This document shows, piece after piece, positions 41,494-50,044 of a stretch of DNA of 64,000 nt (positions within the stretch are counted from its first letter, which is position 1; every line of letters starts with the position of its first letter). The translations under genes and the position numbers were made by a program. Source of the stretch: Ectopseudomonas chengduensis (GTDB lineage: Bacteria > Pseudomonadota > Gammaproteobacteria > Pseudomonadales > Pseudomonadaceae). The notes beneath the pieces were generated by a model that was not told the DNA's origin, ran no database searches, and saw nothing but the letters and a program-made list of their open reading frames with translations. The stretch spans positions 1 to 64,000 of the forward strand of contig NZ_FMZQ01000013.1 in the NCBI RefSeq assembly GCF_900102635.1, in the 5' to 3' direction.

Positions 41494-44145
41494 ATGAACG
41501 ACAGCCTACGCGCCGAAGCGCTGCTCGCCGACCTGCCCCGCGAAGGCCGTGGCCGGCTCAAGGTGTTTCTCGGCGCGGCGCCGGGCGTGGGCAAGACCTA
41601 CGCCATGCTCCAGGCCGCCCATGCGCAACTGCGCCAGGGCGTGGCGCTGCGCGCCGGGGTGGTGGAAAGCCACGGCCGCAGCGAGACCGAGGCGCTACTG
41701 CTGGGCCTGCCGCAACAGCCGCCATTGCGCCTGCCGTATCGCGGCCTGGAGCTGAGCGAGATGGATCTCGATGGCCTGCTCGCCGACCCACCCAAGCTGG
41801 CGCTGGTCGACGAGCTGGCGCACAGCAATGCGCCCGGCAGCCGCCACGCCAAGCGCTGGCAGGACGTGCAGGAGCTGCTTGCTGCCGGCATCGACATCTA
41901 CACCACGGTCAACGTGCAGCACCTGGAAAGCCTCAACGACCGCGTCCGCGATATCACCGGCGTGCAGGTGCGCGAAACCGTGCCCGACTGGGTGCTGCAG
42001 GAAGCCGACGAGATCCAGCTGGTCGATCTGCCGCCGCGTGAGCTGCTCGAGCGTCTACGTGACGGCAAGGTGTACATGCCCGAGCAGGCGCGGGCGGCCA
42101 TCGACGCCTTCTTCTCGCCGACCAACCTCACCGCGCTGCGCGAGCTGGCCATGCAGACTGCTGCCGCGCGGGTCGATGCCGACCTCGACCAACGCTACCG
42201 CCAGCTCGGCCAGGCCGCGCCCAGCGTGCTCGGGCGACTGCTGGTGGGAGTGGATGGCGACGGCGAGGCCGAGCGCCTGGTGCGCCATGCCTGCCGGGTC
42301 GCCGAGCGGCGTCATCTGCCCTGGTCGGTGGTGCACGTGGACGGCCGCCACGCCATGGACGAGGACCAGCGCGGCCGTCTGCAAGCCGCGCTGCGCCTGG
42401 CCGAGCGCCTCGGTGGCGAGGTGGTGACGCTGCACGGCGACTCGGTGGCACGCACGCTGCTCGACCACGCCCGCGAGCGCCGCGCCAGCCTGATCCTGGT
42501 CGGCAGCAGCACACGGCGCCTGCGTCGGCGCTGGTTCGGTCGTGGCCTCGGCGAGCGTCTGTTGGCCGCTGGTGCCGGGCTGGAAGTGAGCGTGCTGGAT
42601 GCGGCGGGTGATCAGCCACGGGCTGGCCGTCGCGCGCGCATCGCCCCGCGCTGGCGCGACTACCTGCTGGCCGCACTGGCGACTGCCTGCGCCACGCTGA
42701 TCTCCCTCGGCCTGGCGCGGGTGCTGGAGTTGCCGAACATCTCCCTGGTGTTTCTCGCCGCCGTACTGCTGGTGGCGGTGCGCAGCAGCCTGGGCCCGGC
42801 GCTGGCGTGCTCGGGGCTGTCGTTCCTGGCCTACAACTTCCTGTTCATTCCGCCGACCCTGACCATGCAGATCCAGCGTCAGGAGGACGTGCTGACCCTG
42901 CTGTTCTTCCTGCTCATGGCCGGGCTGACTGGCAACCTGGCCAGCCGCCAGCGGCGCCAGGTGCAGGCGCTGCGTCAGGCGCAGAGTGAAACCACGGCGC
43001 TGCTGGAGCTGTCGCGCAAGCTCACCGTCGCCGCCGACCGCCAGGCCGTGCTGGCGGTGGCCGAGCAACAACTGGGCGGCTGGGCCGAGATGCAGCTGAC
43101 CCTGTTGTCGCGTTCGGCGGATGGCCAGTGGCAGCATGAGGGCGGTCTGCACGCCGAGTTGCCCGATGCTGAGCGCGCCGCCGCCGACTGGGCCTGGCAG
43201 CACGAGCAGCCAGCGGGACTTGGCACCGACACCCTGCCCAGCAGCCGCTGGTGGTGGTGGCCGCTGTGCGGCGAGGAGGGGCCGCTACTGTTGATCGGCC
43301 TGCAGCGTGTCGACGGCGCGCCGCTGGCGGACGGGCGCCGACGCCTGGTCGCCGCCCTGGGCCAGCCGCTGGCGCAGGCCCTGGCCCGTGCGCAATTGGC
43401 CGAGGAGCTGGAGGCGGCGCGCCTGCACGGGCAGACCGAGGAGCTGCGTAGTGCGTTGCTGGCTTCGGTGTCGCACGACCTGCGCACGCCATTGACCGCC
43501 ATGCGCGGCTCCATCGACAGTCTGCTGGCGTTGGGTGATGCGATCCCCGCGGCGGATCGCAACGAGCTGCTGGAGGGCACCCGCGACGAGGCCGAGCGCC
43601 TCGACCGCTATATCCAGAACCTGCTCGACATGACCCGCCTCGGCCATGGCGGGCTCAAGCTGGCGCGCGACTGGGTGGCGCCCAGCGATATCGTCGCCAG
43701 CGCCCTGCAACGCCTGCGCGCGGTGCTCGCGCCGTTGCAGGTCGAATGCGTGTTGCCGCCGGAGCCGCCGCTGCTGCGTGTGCATGCGGCGCTGATCGAG
43801 CAGGCGCTGGTCAACGTGCTGGAAAACGCCGCGCGCTTCTCGCCGCCCGCTGGCCGCCTGCGCGTGGCGCTGGAGTACGACGCGCAGGAGCTGCGCTTCG
43901 TCGTCGCCGATCAGGGCCCTGGCATTCCCGAGGCGGAACGGGCGAAGATCTTCGACATGTTCTATACCGCAGCGCGAGGAGATCGTGGCGGCCAGGGCAC
44001 GGGCCTGGGCCTGGCGATCTGCCAGGGCATGGTCGGTGCCCATGGCGGCCGCGTCACGGTCGGCGAGGGCCTCGATGGTCGTGGCGCCAGCCTGACCCTG
44101 CACCTGCCGCTGACCACGCAACCGCAAGCCGCCGAGGAAGACTGA
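41494..44145 (+). CDS. kdpD: Osmosensitive K+ channel sensor histidine kinase KdpD
   Basis: An 883-residue sensor kinase. It has the N-terminal KdpD domain with Walker A GAAPGVGKTYAML (27-39), a UspA-like domain (about 240-360), four closely spaced membrane helices (about 390-490, with LSFLAYNFLFIPPTLTM), a GAF-like part, the dimerisation domain with His661 in SVSHDLRTPLTAMRGS, and an ATPase domain with DQGPGIPE and GQGTGLGLAI. It senses potassium limitation and phosphorylates KdpE. Its stop overlaps the kdpE start as TGATG. Confidence 0.97.
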   Translation: MNDSLRAEALLADLPREGRGRLKVFLGAAPGVGKTYAMLQAAHAQLRQGVALRAGVVESHGRSETEALLLGLPQQPPLRLPYRGLELSEMDLDGLLADPPKLALVDELAHSNAPGSRHAKRWQDVQELLAAGIDIYTTVNVQHLESLNDRVRDITGVQVRETVPDWVLQEADEIQLVDLPPRELLERLRDGKVYMPEQARAAIDAFFSPTNLTALRELAMQTAAARVDADLDQRYRQLGQAAPSVLGRLLVGVDGDGEAERLVRHACRVAERRHLPWSVVHVDGRHAMDEDQRGRLQAALRLAERLGGEVVTLHGDSVARTLLDHARERRASLILVGSSTRRLRRRWFGRGLGERLLAAGAGLEVSVLDAAGDQPRAGRRARIAPRWRDYLLAALATACATLISLGLARVLELPNISLVFLAAVLLVAVRSSLGPALACSGLSFLAYNFLFIPPTLTMQIQRQEDVLTLLFFLLMAGLTGNLASRQRRQVQALRQAQSETTALLELSRKLTVAADRQAVLAVAEQQLGGWAEMQLTLLSRSADGQWQHEGGLHAELPDAERAAADWAWQHEQPAGLGTDTLPSSRWWWWPLCGEEGPLLLIGLQRVDGAPLADGRRRLVAALGQPLAQALARAQLAEELEAARLHGQTEELRSALLASVSHDLRTPLTAMRGSIDSLLALGDAIPAADRNELLEGTRDEAERLDRYIQNLLDMTRLGHGGLKLARDWVAPSDIVASALQRLRAVLAPLQVECVLPPEPPLLRVHAALIEQALVNVLENAARFSPPAGRLRVALEYDAQELRFVVADQGPGIPEAERAKIFDMFYTAARGDRGGQGTGLGLAICQGMVGAHGGRVTVGEGLDGRGASLTLHLPLTTQPQAAEED

Positions 44146-44837
44146 TGAGCCAGGGGCCGAGCATTCTGCTGATCGACGATGAGGCGCAGATTCGCAAGTT
44201 CCTGCGCATCGCCCTCAGTGCCCAGGGCTACCGGGTGCTGGAGGCGGCGAACGGCGAAGACGGCCTGGCCCAGGCGGCGCTGCACAACCCCGATCTCGTC
44301 GTGCTCGACCTCGGCCTGCCCGACCTCGACGGCCAGCAGGTGCTGCGCGGCCTGCGCGAATGGAGCCAGGTACCGGTGCTGGTGCTTTCGGTGCGTGCCA
44401 GCGAGGGTGAGAAGGTGCTGGCGCTGGACGGCGGCGCCAACGACTACGTGACCAAGCCGTTCGGCATCCAGGAATTCCTCGCCCGCGTGCGCGTGCTGCT
44501 GCGCCAGGGCCAGGGTCGCGAAGCGCTGCCGGCGAGCATCGTCTGTGGTGCGCTGAGCATCGACCTGGCCTATCGTCGGGTCAGCCTCGACGGCGCCGAA
44601 ATCGCCCTGACGCCCAAGGAATATGCGGTGCTGGCGCTGCTCGCCCAGTACCTTGGCCGTGTGGTGACCCAGCAGCAACTGCTGCGCGATGTCTGGGGGC
44701 CGAGCCACGTCGGTGACAGCCATTATCTGCGCGTGGTGGTCGGCCACCTGCGGCAGAAACTCGGCGACGACCCGGCCGCGCCGCGCTACCTGATCACCGA
44801 GGCCGGTGTGGGTTATCGCCTGCGCGAGCCCGCCTAA
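44145..44837 (+). CDS. kdpE: Kdp operon response regulator KdpE
   Basis: A 230-residue OmpR-family regulator. The receiver has the acidic pair DD (11-12), phosphorylated Asp55 in VVLDLGLPD and Lys in YVTKPFG. A winged helix follows, with ALTPKEYAVLALLAQYLG and HYLRVVVGHLRQKL. Start at 44145 overlaps the kdpD stop by one base, so translation is coupled. Its usual target is the kdpFABC promoter. The end overlaps the convergent GNAT gene by 4 bases. Confidence 0.97.
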   Translation: MSQGPSILLIDDEAQIRKFLRIALSAQGYRVLEAANGEDGLAQAALHNPDLVVLDLGLPDLDGQQVLRGLREWSQVPVLVLSVRASEGEKVLALDGGANDYVTKPFGIQEFLARVRVLLRQGQGREALPASIVCGALSIDLAYRRVSLDGAEIALTPKEYAVLALLAQYLGRVVTQQQLLRDVWGPSHVGDSHYLRVVVGHLRQKLGDDPAAPRYLITEAGVGYRLREPA

Positions 44838-45289
44838 AGTACCAAGGCTAGGCGCAAACGATCTCGATGCTGCAGGCCGTTCTCGAACAGCGGCTCGGGG
44901 TAGTGCTGCGGGAAATAATCCGGCTCAACCGCCACCACGCGAAAACCGGCGCGCTGGTAGAAGGTCAGCTGGTGACCGAATGTGCCGGTGCCCAGCTCCA
45001 GGCGCTGCGCCCCGAGCTGCCGGGCCTGGTCGATGGCGTGACGTAGCAGCAGGGCGCCGATACCCTGACCCTGGTGTTCGGGCGCCACGGCGATGTTCAT
45101 CAGTTCCCAGGTATCGGCGGTCATGGCCTTGATCACGTAGACGCCGATGATCGCGTCGTCCAGGCATGCGACCACGCAATGACCCTCCTGCAGATAGCGG
45201 GCGATGACGCTGGGGCTGGGGTCGGCCTCCAGCAGCAGCGCCATCGGTACCTGTTCGCTGGGAACCTTGTGCAGGCTTGGGGTGGACAT
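44834..45289 (-). CDS. GNAT-family N-acetyltransferase
   Basis: A 151-residue acetyltransferase with LMNIAVAPEHQGQGIGALLL (the acetyl-CoA loop QGQGIG), ARQLGAQRLELGTG and LTFYQRAGFRVVAVEPDYF. It is full length, unlike the broken copy at 365-570. The substrate is unknown. It is convergent with kdpE (4-base overlap) and divergent from lsfA; the AT-rich gap at 45290-45406 may thus serve both genes. Confidence 0.9.
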   Translation of the reverse strand: MSTPSLHKVPSEQVPMALLLEADPSPSVIARYLQEGHCVVACLDDAIIGVYVIKAMTADTWELMNIAVAPEHQGQGIGALLLRHAIDQARQLGAQRLELGTGTFGHQLTFYQRAGFRVVAVEPDYFPQHYPEPLFENGLQHRDRLRLALVL

Positions 45290-45294
45290 GACGA

Positions 45295-45385
45295 ACCTTC
45301 CTCGAATAACTTTTTGGTTATAAATAAATCATTATTTATTCTTTTTATTTCGATTGGTTCCTGAGCATAGTGAGCGCCACGCAAG
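45295..45385. promoter_or_regulatory. AT-rich control region upstream of lsfA
   Basis: It contains GGTTATAAATAAATC (45316-45330) and TTATTTATTCTTTTTA (45332-45347). The TTCTTTTT word recurs before oscA and the porin gene; GGTTATAA recurs before the second sulfate-binding protein (51317-51324). It is the probable sulfur-starvation promoter of lsfA and perhaps of the ssu operon. Confidence 0.55.
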
Positions 45386-45406
45386 CTACTGCCAAGGAGC
45401 ACGATC

Positions 45407-46045
45407 ATGACCATCCGTCTGGGCGACATCGCCCCTGACTTCGAACAGGATTCCAGCGAAGGCCGCATTCGATTCCACGAGTGGCTGGGCGACAGCTGGG
45501 GCATCCTCTTCTCCCACCCGGCTGACTTCACGCCGGTGTGCACCACCGAACTGGGCTTCACCGCCAAGCTCAAGGATGAGTTCGCCAAGCGTGGCGTCAA
45601 GGCCATCGCCCTGTCGGTCGACCCGGTGGATTCGCACATCAAATGGATCGATGACATCAACGAGACGCAGAACACCGCGGTCAACTTCCCGATCATCGCC
45701 GATGCCGACCGCAAGGTGTCCGACCTCTACGACCTGATCCACCCGAACGCCAACGACACCCTGACCGTGCGTTCGCTGTTCGTCATCGACCCGAACAAAA
45801 AGGTGCGCCTGACCATCACCTATCCGGCTAGTACCGGGCGCAACTTCAATGAAATCCTGCGCGTCGTCGATTCGCTGCAACTGACCGACAACTACAAGGT
45901 GGCCACGCCGGCCAACTGGCAGGACGGTGAAGAGGTGGTGATCGTGCCGTCGTTGAAGGACGAGGCCGAGATCGCCGAGCGCTTCCCGAAAGGCTATCGC
46001 GCGGTCAAACCCTATCTGCGCCTGACGCCGCAGCCGAACCGCTAA
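45407..46045 (+). CDS. lsfA: 1-Cys peroxiredoxin LsfA
   Basis: A 212-residue Prx6-type (1-Cys) peroxiredoxin that reduces peroxides during sulfur-limited growth. The peroxidatic Cys45 lies in HPADFTPVCTTELG. SIDP-like segments IALSVDPVDSHIKWI and TYPASTGRNFNEILRVVDSL are typical of the family. In P. putida and P. aeruginosa lsfA lies near ssu and is induced by sulfate starvation, matching its place here. A good ribosome site AAGGAG precedes ATG 45407. Confidence 0.95.
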   Translation: MTIRLGDIAPDFEQDSSEGRIRFHEWLGDSWGILFSHPADFTPVCTTELGFTAKLKDEFAKRGVKAIALSVDPVDSHIKWIDDINETQNTAVNFPIIADADRKVSDLYDLIHPNANDTLTVRSLFVIDPNKKVRLTITYPASTGRNFNEILRVVDSLQLTDNYKVATPANWQDGEEVVIVPSLKDEAEIAERFPKGYRAVKPYLRLTPQPNR

Positions 46046-46048
46046 GGA

Positions 46049-46182
46049 GCGATCTGCTGCGCGTCGGCCTTACTGCGTTAAAACCGGGCTCGGACTGCTC
46101 ATTTGCAGCTCGTAAAGTCGAGCGCGACTCCGACCTCTCCTCGTACGGTTTTGCCTTGTATGGCTCTAGCTCGCGAGATCGC
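46049..46182. repeat. MITE-like repeat, copy B (inverted and diverged)
   Basis: Read on the minus strand, this matches copy A (27596-27735): shared blocks include GATCTGCTGCGCGTCGGCC, TGCTCATTTGCAGCTCGTAAA and CTCTAGCTCGCGAGATCGC. The central GCGC-TTTTTCGCC part is diverged. It fills the gap between lsfA and ssuE, so it sits in the presumed ssu promoter or read-through region. Confidence 0.72.
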
Positions 46183-46203
46183 AAGAACGTTTAAGGAATC
46201 ACC

Positions 46204-46797
46204 ATGCATGTCGTGTTGCTCTCCGGCAGCCCTGCGGTGCGTTCGCGCACCGAGGTACTGCTGGATTACGTCCGCCAGCGCCTGGAGGCGCAGCAGGTGG
46301 AAGTCAGCCTGCTGCGGGTGCGGGATTTCCCCGCCGAGGACCTGCTGCATGCCCGCTTCGACAGCCCGGCGGTGCAGCAGTTGCAGGCTGTGGTGGCCAG
46401 CGCCGATGGCCTGGTGGTCGGTACGCCGGTGTACAAGGCGTCGTTCACCGGTGCCTTGAAGGTGCTGCTGGATCTGCTGCCCGAGCGCGCCCTGGCGCAC
46501 AAGGTGGTGCTGCCCCTGGCCAGTGGTGGCAGCCCGGCGCATCTGCTGGCTGTGGACTACGCGCTCAAGCCGGTGCTGGCCGCGCTGAAGGCGCAGGAAA
46601 TGCTCTCCGGCGTGTTCGCCGTAGACAAGCAGATCGCCTACCCGGAAGGGGACAGGCCCGCGCAGATCGACGACGAGTTGCGCGAACGTCTCGATGAGGC
46701 TCTGGAACAACTGGGCGCAGCCCTGGCGCGACGGCCGAAGCCGATCGACCCGAACCTGCTCAACGACCGGCTGGTGAACGCCCGCTGGAGTATCTGA
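46204..46797 (+). CDS. ssuE: NAD(P)H-dependent FMN reductase SsuE
   Basis: A 197-residue flavodoxin-fold reductase that supplies FMNH2 to SsuD. Family segments are VVLLSGSPAVRSRTEVLLDY at the N-terminus, VGTPVYKASFTGALKVLLDL and LPLASGGSPAHLLAVDYALK. ATG 46204 follows AAGGAATCACC. It is the first ssu gene and is 83 bases before ssuA, with a small hairpin in the gap. Confidence 0.95.
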   Translation: MHVVLLSGSPAVRSRTEVLLDYVRQRLEAQQVEVSLLRVRDFPAEDLLHARFDSPAVQQLQAVVASADGLVVGTPVYKASFTGALKVLLDLLPERALAHKVVLPLASGGSPAHLLAVDYALKPVLAALKAQEMLSGVFAVDKQIAYPEGDRPAQIDDELRERLDEALEQLGAALARRPKPIDPNLLNDRLVNARWSI

Positions 46798-46822
46798 TCC
46801 ATCTGTAACACCCCGCCTTACT

Positions 46823-46838
46823 CGCCCGCCAACGGGCA
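46823..46838 (+). promoter_or_regulatory. CCAA-loop hairpin between ssuE and ssuA
   Basis: Stem GCCCG / CGGGC with a CCAA loop, similar in core and loop to the hairpin before the AtsR-like gene at 29179. Both precede periplasmic binding-protein genes, which are made in excess; a role in mRNA processing or stability is possible. Confidence 0.5.
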
Positions 46839-46880
46839 AGCAGGTAGCCAACCAAGACATCACAGCAAAGGGAGAGCGCC

Positions 46881-47846
46881 ATGCGCACCATTACTTTGCG
46901 TCGAAGCCTGGTCGCCCTGTTTGCCGCGGCCATTTCCTTCGGCGCCATCACTCATGCACAAGCCGAGACATTGCGTATCGGCTATCAGAAATACGGCACC
47001 CTGGTGCTGCTCAAGGCCAAGGGCACCCTGGAAAAACGCTTGGCCGAGCAGGGCGTGGAGGTCAAGTGGACGGAGTTCCCGGGCGGTCCGCAACTGCTCG
47101 AGGGTCTCAACGTCGGCTCCGTGGATTTCGGTGTCACCGGTGAAACCCCACCGGTGTTCGCTCAGGCAGCTGGCGCTGACCTGCTCTACGTCGCCCATGA
47201 GCCGCCGGCCCCAACCGGCGAGGCGATCCTCGTGCCGAAAGATTCGCCGATCAAATCGGTGGCCGAACTCAAGGGCAAGAAGGTCGCCCTGAACAAGGGC
47301 TCCAACGTGCATTACCTGCTGGTGCGCGCGCTGGAAGACGCCGGCCTCAAGTACGGCGACATCACCCCGGTCTACCTGCCGCCCGCCGATGCCCGCGCCG
47401 CCTTCGAGCGTGGCAGCGTCGATGCCTGGGTGATCTGGGACCCGTTCCAGTCCGCCGCCGAGAAGCAATTGCAGGCCCGCACCCTGCGTGACGGTAGCGG
47501 TCTGGTGGACAACCACCAGTTCTACCTGGCGACCCGCACCTATGCCGAGAAGAACCCGCAGGTGGTCGGCACGCTGGTCGAGGAAATCCGCGGCGTCGGC
47601 GAGTGGGTCAAGGGCAACCTCGACGAAGCCACCAGCCAGGTCGCGCCGCTGATCGGCCTGTCCCCGGAAATCACCCGCCAGGCCGTCGAGCGCCAGGGTT
47701 ACGGCGCGCAGTTCATCAGCCCGGAGGTGGTCGAGGCGCAGCAGAAGATCGCCGATACCTTCACTGAGCTGAAGCTGATCCCCAAGCAGCTGACCATCAA
47801 GGACGTGATCTGGAATCCGCCGGCCAAGGTCGCGCAGAACCAGTAA
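46881..47846 (+). CDS. ssuA: Aliphatic sulfonate-binding periplasmic protein SsuA
   Basis: A 321-residue periplasmic receptor with signal peptide (MRTITLRRSLVALFAAAISF, cleavage near AQA-ETL). It has LRIGYQKYGTLVLLKAKGTL, EFPGGPQLLEGLNVGSVDFG, VTGETPPVFAQAAGADLLYV and DAWVIWDPFQSAAEKQ, all characteristic of SsuA. It delivers alkanesulfonates to SsuBC. GGGAG precedes ATG 46881. A palindromic repeat separates it from ssuD. Confidence 0.96.
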   Translation: MRTITLRRSLVALFAAAISFGAITHAQAETLRIGYQKYGTLVLLKAKGTLEKRLAEQGVEVKWTEFPGGPQLLEGLNVGSVDFGVTGETPPVFAQAAGADLLYVAHEPPAPTGEAILVPKDSPIKSVAELKGKKVALNKGSNVHYLLVRALEDAGLKYGDITPVYLPPADARAAFERGSVDAWVIWDPFQSAAEKQLQARTLRDGSGLVDNHQFYLATRTYAEKNPQVVGTLVEEIRGVGEWVKGNLDEATSQVAPLIGLSPEITRQAVERQGYGAQFISPEVVEAQQKIADTFTELKLIPKQLTIKDVIWNPPAKVAQNQ

Positions 47847-47849
47847 CCC

Positions 47850-47909
47850 GTAGCCCGGATGCAATCCGGGGCAGCCACACGGTATTTCCCGGATTGCATC
47901 CGGGCTACG
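47850..47909. repeat. 'tagcccggatg' palindromic repeat between ssuA and ssuD
   Basis: Arms CGTAGCCCGGATGCAATCC (47850) and GGATTGCATCCGGGCTACG (ending 47909) are a perfect inverted pair in their outer parts. It may protect the ssuA part of the transcript or lower read-through. Confidence 0.88.
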
Positions 47910-47938
47910 TCAACGCTTTCGTGAAAGGAGACAACTCC

Positions 47939-49087
47939 ATGAGCCTCAACATCTTCTGGTTCCTGCCTACCCATGGCGATGGCAAGTACCTGGGCACCGC
48001 CGAAGGCGCGCGCGCCGTCGACCACGGCTACCTGGCCCAGGTCGCCCAGGCGGCTGACCGCCTCGGTTATGGCGGCGTGCTGATTCCCACCGGGCGTTCC
48101 TGCGAGGACTCCTGGCTGGTGGCCGCCTCGCTGATCCCGCTCACGCAGAATCTGAAGTTTCTCGTTGCCCTGCGCCCGGGGATCATTTCGCCGACCGTGG
48201 CTGCGCGCCAGGCGGCGACCCTGGATCGCCTGTCGAACGGCCGTGCGCTGTTCAATCTGGTGACCGGGGGCGATCCGGACGAGCTGGCCGGCGATGGTCT
48301 GCACCTGTCGCACGCCGAGCGCTATGAGGCTTCCGTCGAATTCACCCGTATCTGGCGCCGCGTTCTGGAAGGCGAAACCGTCGACTACGACGGCAAGCAT
48401 ATCCAGGTGAAGGGCGCCAAGCTGCTCTACCCGCCGATCCAGCAGCCGCGTCCGCCGCTGTATTTCGGTGGGTCGTCCGACGCGGCGCAGGATCTGGCCG
48501 CCGAGCAGGTCGAGCTGTACCTGACCTGGGGCGAGCCGCCGGCTGCGGTGGCCGAGAAGATCGCTCAGGTGCGCGAGAAGGCTGCTGCGCAGGGCCGCGA
48601 AGTGCGCTTCGGCATTCGCCTGCACGTGATCGTGCGCGAGACCAATGAGGAAGCCTGGGCGGCGGCGGATCGCCTGATCAGCCACCTGGATCAGGACACC
48701 ATCGACCGTGCCCAGGCGTCGCTGGCGCGCTTCGACTCCGTTGGCCAACAGCGCATGGCCGCTTTGCACGGTGGCAAGACCGACAACCTGGAAGTGTCGC
48801 CGAACCTCTGGGCCGGTGTCGGCCTGGTGCGCGGCGGCGCTGGCACTGCGCTGGTCGGCGATGGCCCGACCGTGGCAGCTCGGGTCAAGGAGTATGCGGA
48901 GCTGGGCATCGACACCTTCATCTTCTCCGGCTACCCGCATCTGGAAGAGTCGTACCGGGTCGCCGAACTGCTGTTCCCGCATCTGGACGTAGCCCAGCCG
49001 CAGCGTCCGGAAAGTCGCGGTTATGTCAGCCCGTTCGGCGAAATGATCTCCAGCGACATTTTGCCGAAGGCGGCTTCGGCGAGTTGA
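47939..49087 (+). CDS. ssuD: FMNH2-dependent alkanesulfonate monooxygenase SsuD
   Basis: The 382-residue TIM-barrel flavin monooxygenase that cleaves alkanesulfonates to aldehyde and sulfite using FMNH2 from SsuE and oxygen. It starts SLNIFWFLPTHGDGKYLG. Cys55 (E. coli Cys54) lies in TGRSCEDSW, and the catalytic Arg and His lie in FGIRLHVIVRET. SGYPHLEESYRVAELLFP closes the barrel. GAAAGGAG precedes ATG 47939; in-frame codons before it are repeat sequence. Confidence 0.97.
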   Translation: MSLNIFWFLPTHGDGKYLGTAEGARAVDHGYLAQVAQAADRLGYGGVLIPTGRSCEDSWLVAASLIPLTQNLKFLVALRPGIISPTVAARQAATLDRLSNGRALFNLVTGGDPDELAGDGLHLSHAERYEASVEFTRIWRRVLEGETVDYDGKHIQVKGAKLLYPPIQQPRPPLYFGGSSDAAQDLAAEQVELYLTWGEPPAAVAEKIAQVREKAAAQGREVRFGIRLHVIVRETNEEAWAAADRLISHLDQDTIDRAQASLARFDSVGQQRMAALHGGKTDNLEVSPNLWAGVGLVRGGAGTALVGDGPTVAARVKEYAELGIDTFIFSGYPHLEESYRVAELLFPHLDVAQPQRPESRGYVSPFGEMISSDILPKAASAS

Positions 49088-49108
49088 GGTTGGTGCAGTC
49101 ACTGGTTG

Positions 49109-49220
49109 CCCCGGATTGCATCCGGGCTACGGACTGAAAAGCACCCTCTCCCCCAGCCCCTCTCCCGCAAGCGGGAGAGGGTTGGGGAGAGGGCCGATGT
49201 GGCCCGAATGCAATCCGGGG
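49109..49220. repeat. Composite nested repeat between ssuD and ssuC
   Basis: Outer half repeats CCCCGGATTGCATCCGGGC (49109-49130) and CCCGAATGCAATCCGGGG (49203-49220) flank a long, nearly perfect palindrome CCCTCTCCCCCAGCCCC / GGTTGGGGAGAGGG (49144-49193). One repeat appears to have been inserted into another. The whole block lies inside the ssu operon. Confidence 0.82.
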
Positions 49221-49249
49221 ACAGAGATACAGAATTTTTCGAGGCAACC

Positions 49250-50044
49250 ATGAGCAACACGACTCTTCACAAACTGGCTCTTCGCGCTGCGCCCTGGGCC
49301 TTGCCGCTGGGGCTGCTGGCCGCCTGGCAACTGGCGGTGGCCAGCGGTTGGCTGTCCAGCCGCATCCTGCCGGCGCCCAGCGCCGTGCTCGCCGCCGGCT
49401 GGGCGCTGCTGGCCTCCGGCGAAATCTGGCAGCACCTGGCGATCAGTGGCCAGCGCGCCGGTATCGGCTTCGCCATTGGCGGCGGCATCGGCTTGCTGCT
49501 GGGCTTTATCACCGGCCTTTCGAAATGGGGCGAGCGCTTTCTCGACAGTTCGGTGCAGATGATTCGCAACGTGCCGCACCTGGCGCTGATCCCGCTGGTG
49601 ATCCTCTGGTTCGGCATCGACGAGGCGGCCAAGGTGTTCCTGGTCGCGCTCGGCACGCTGTTCCCGATCTACCTCAACACCTACCACGGCATCCGCAACG
49701 TCGATCCGGCGCTGGTGGAGATGGCGCGCAGCTATGGCTTGTCCGGCTTCTCGCTGTTCCGTCAGGTGATCCTGCCGGGTGCGTTGCCGTCGATCCTGGT
49801 TGGCGTGCGTTTCGCTCTGGGCTTCATGTGGCTGACGCTGATCGTCGCGGAGACCATCTCTGCCAGCAGTGGCATTGGCTACCTGGCGATGAACGCCCGC
49901 GAATTCCTGCAGACCGATGTGGTGGTGCTGGCGATTCTGCTCTACGCGGTGCTCGGCAAGCTGGCCGACGTCGCCGCCCGTGGTCTTGAGCGCATCTGGC
50001 TGCGCTGGCATCCGGCCTATCAGGTCAAGGCAGGTGGGCAATGA
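49250..50044 (+). CDS. ssuC: Alkanesulfonate ABC transporter permease SsuC
   Basis: The 264-residue permease of the sulfonate importer with about six helices. Family segments are RILPAPSAVLAAGWALLASG near residue 40, RNVPHLALIPLVILWFGIDE near 107, YLNTYHGIRNVDPALVEMAR near 142 and the coupling loop MARSYGLSGFSLFRQV. ATG 49250 is chosen by similarity and GAGGC spacing; the open frame further upstream is repeat DNA. It overlaps ssuB by ATGA. Confidence 0.96.
   Translation: MSNTTLHKLALRAAPWALPLGLLAAWQLAVASGWLSSRILPAPSAVLAAGWALLASGEIWQHLAISGQRAGIGFAIGGGIGLLLGFITGLSKWGERFLDSSVQMIRNVPHLALIPLVILWFGIDEAAKVFLVALGTLFPIYLNTYHGIRNVDPALVEMARSYGLSGFSLFRQVILPGALPSILVGVRFALGFMWLTLIVAETISASSGIGYLAMNAREFLQTDVVVLAILLYAVLGKLADVAARGLERIWLRWHPAYQVKAGGQ

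Noticed and set aside
38685..41594. A 969-codon open frame on the minus strand across kdpB and kdpC
   Set aside because: It is antisense to two unmistakable genes, is His/Gln/Arg-rich without motifs, and arises from high-GC codon bias.
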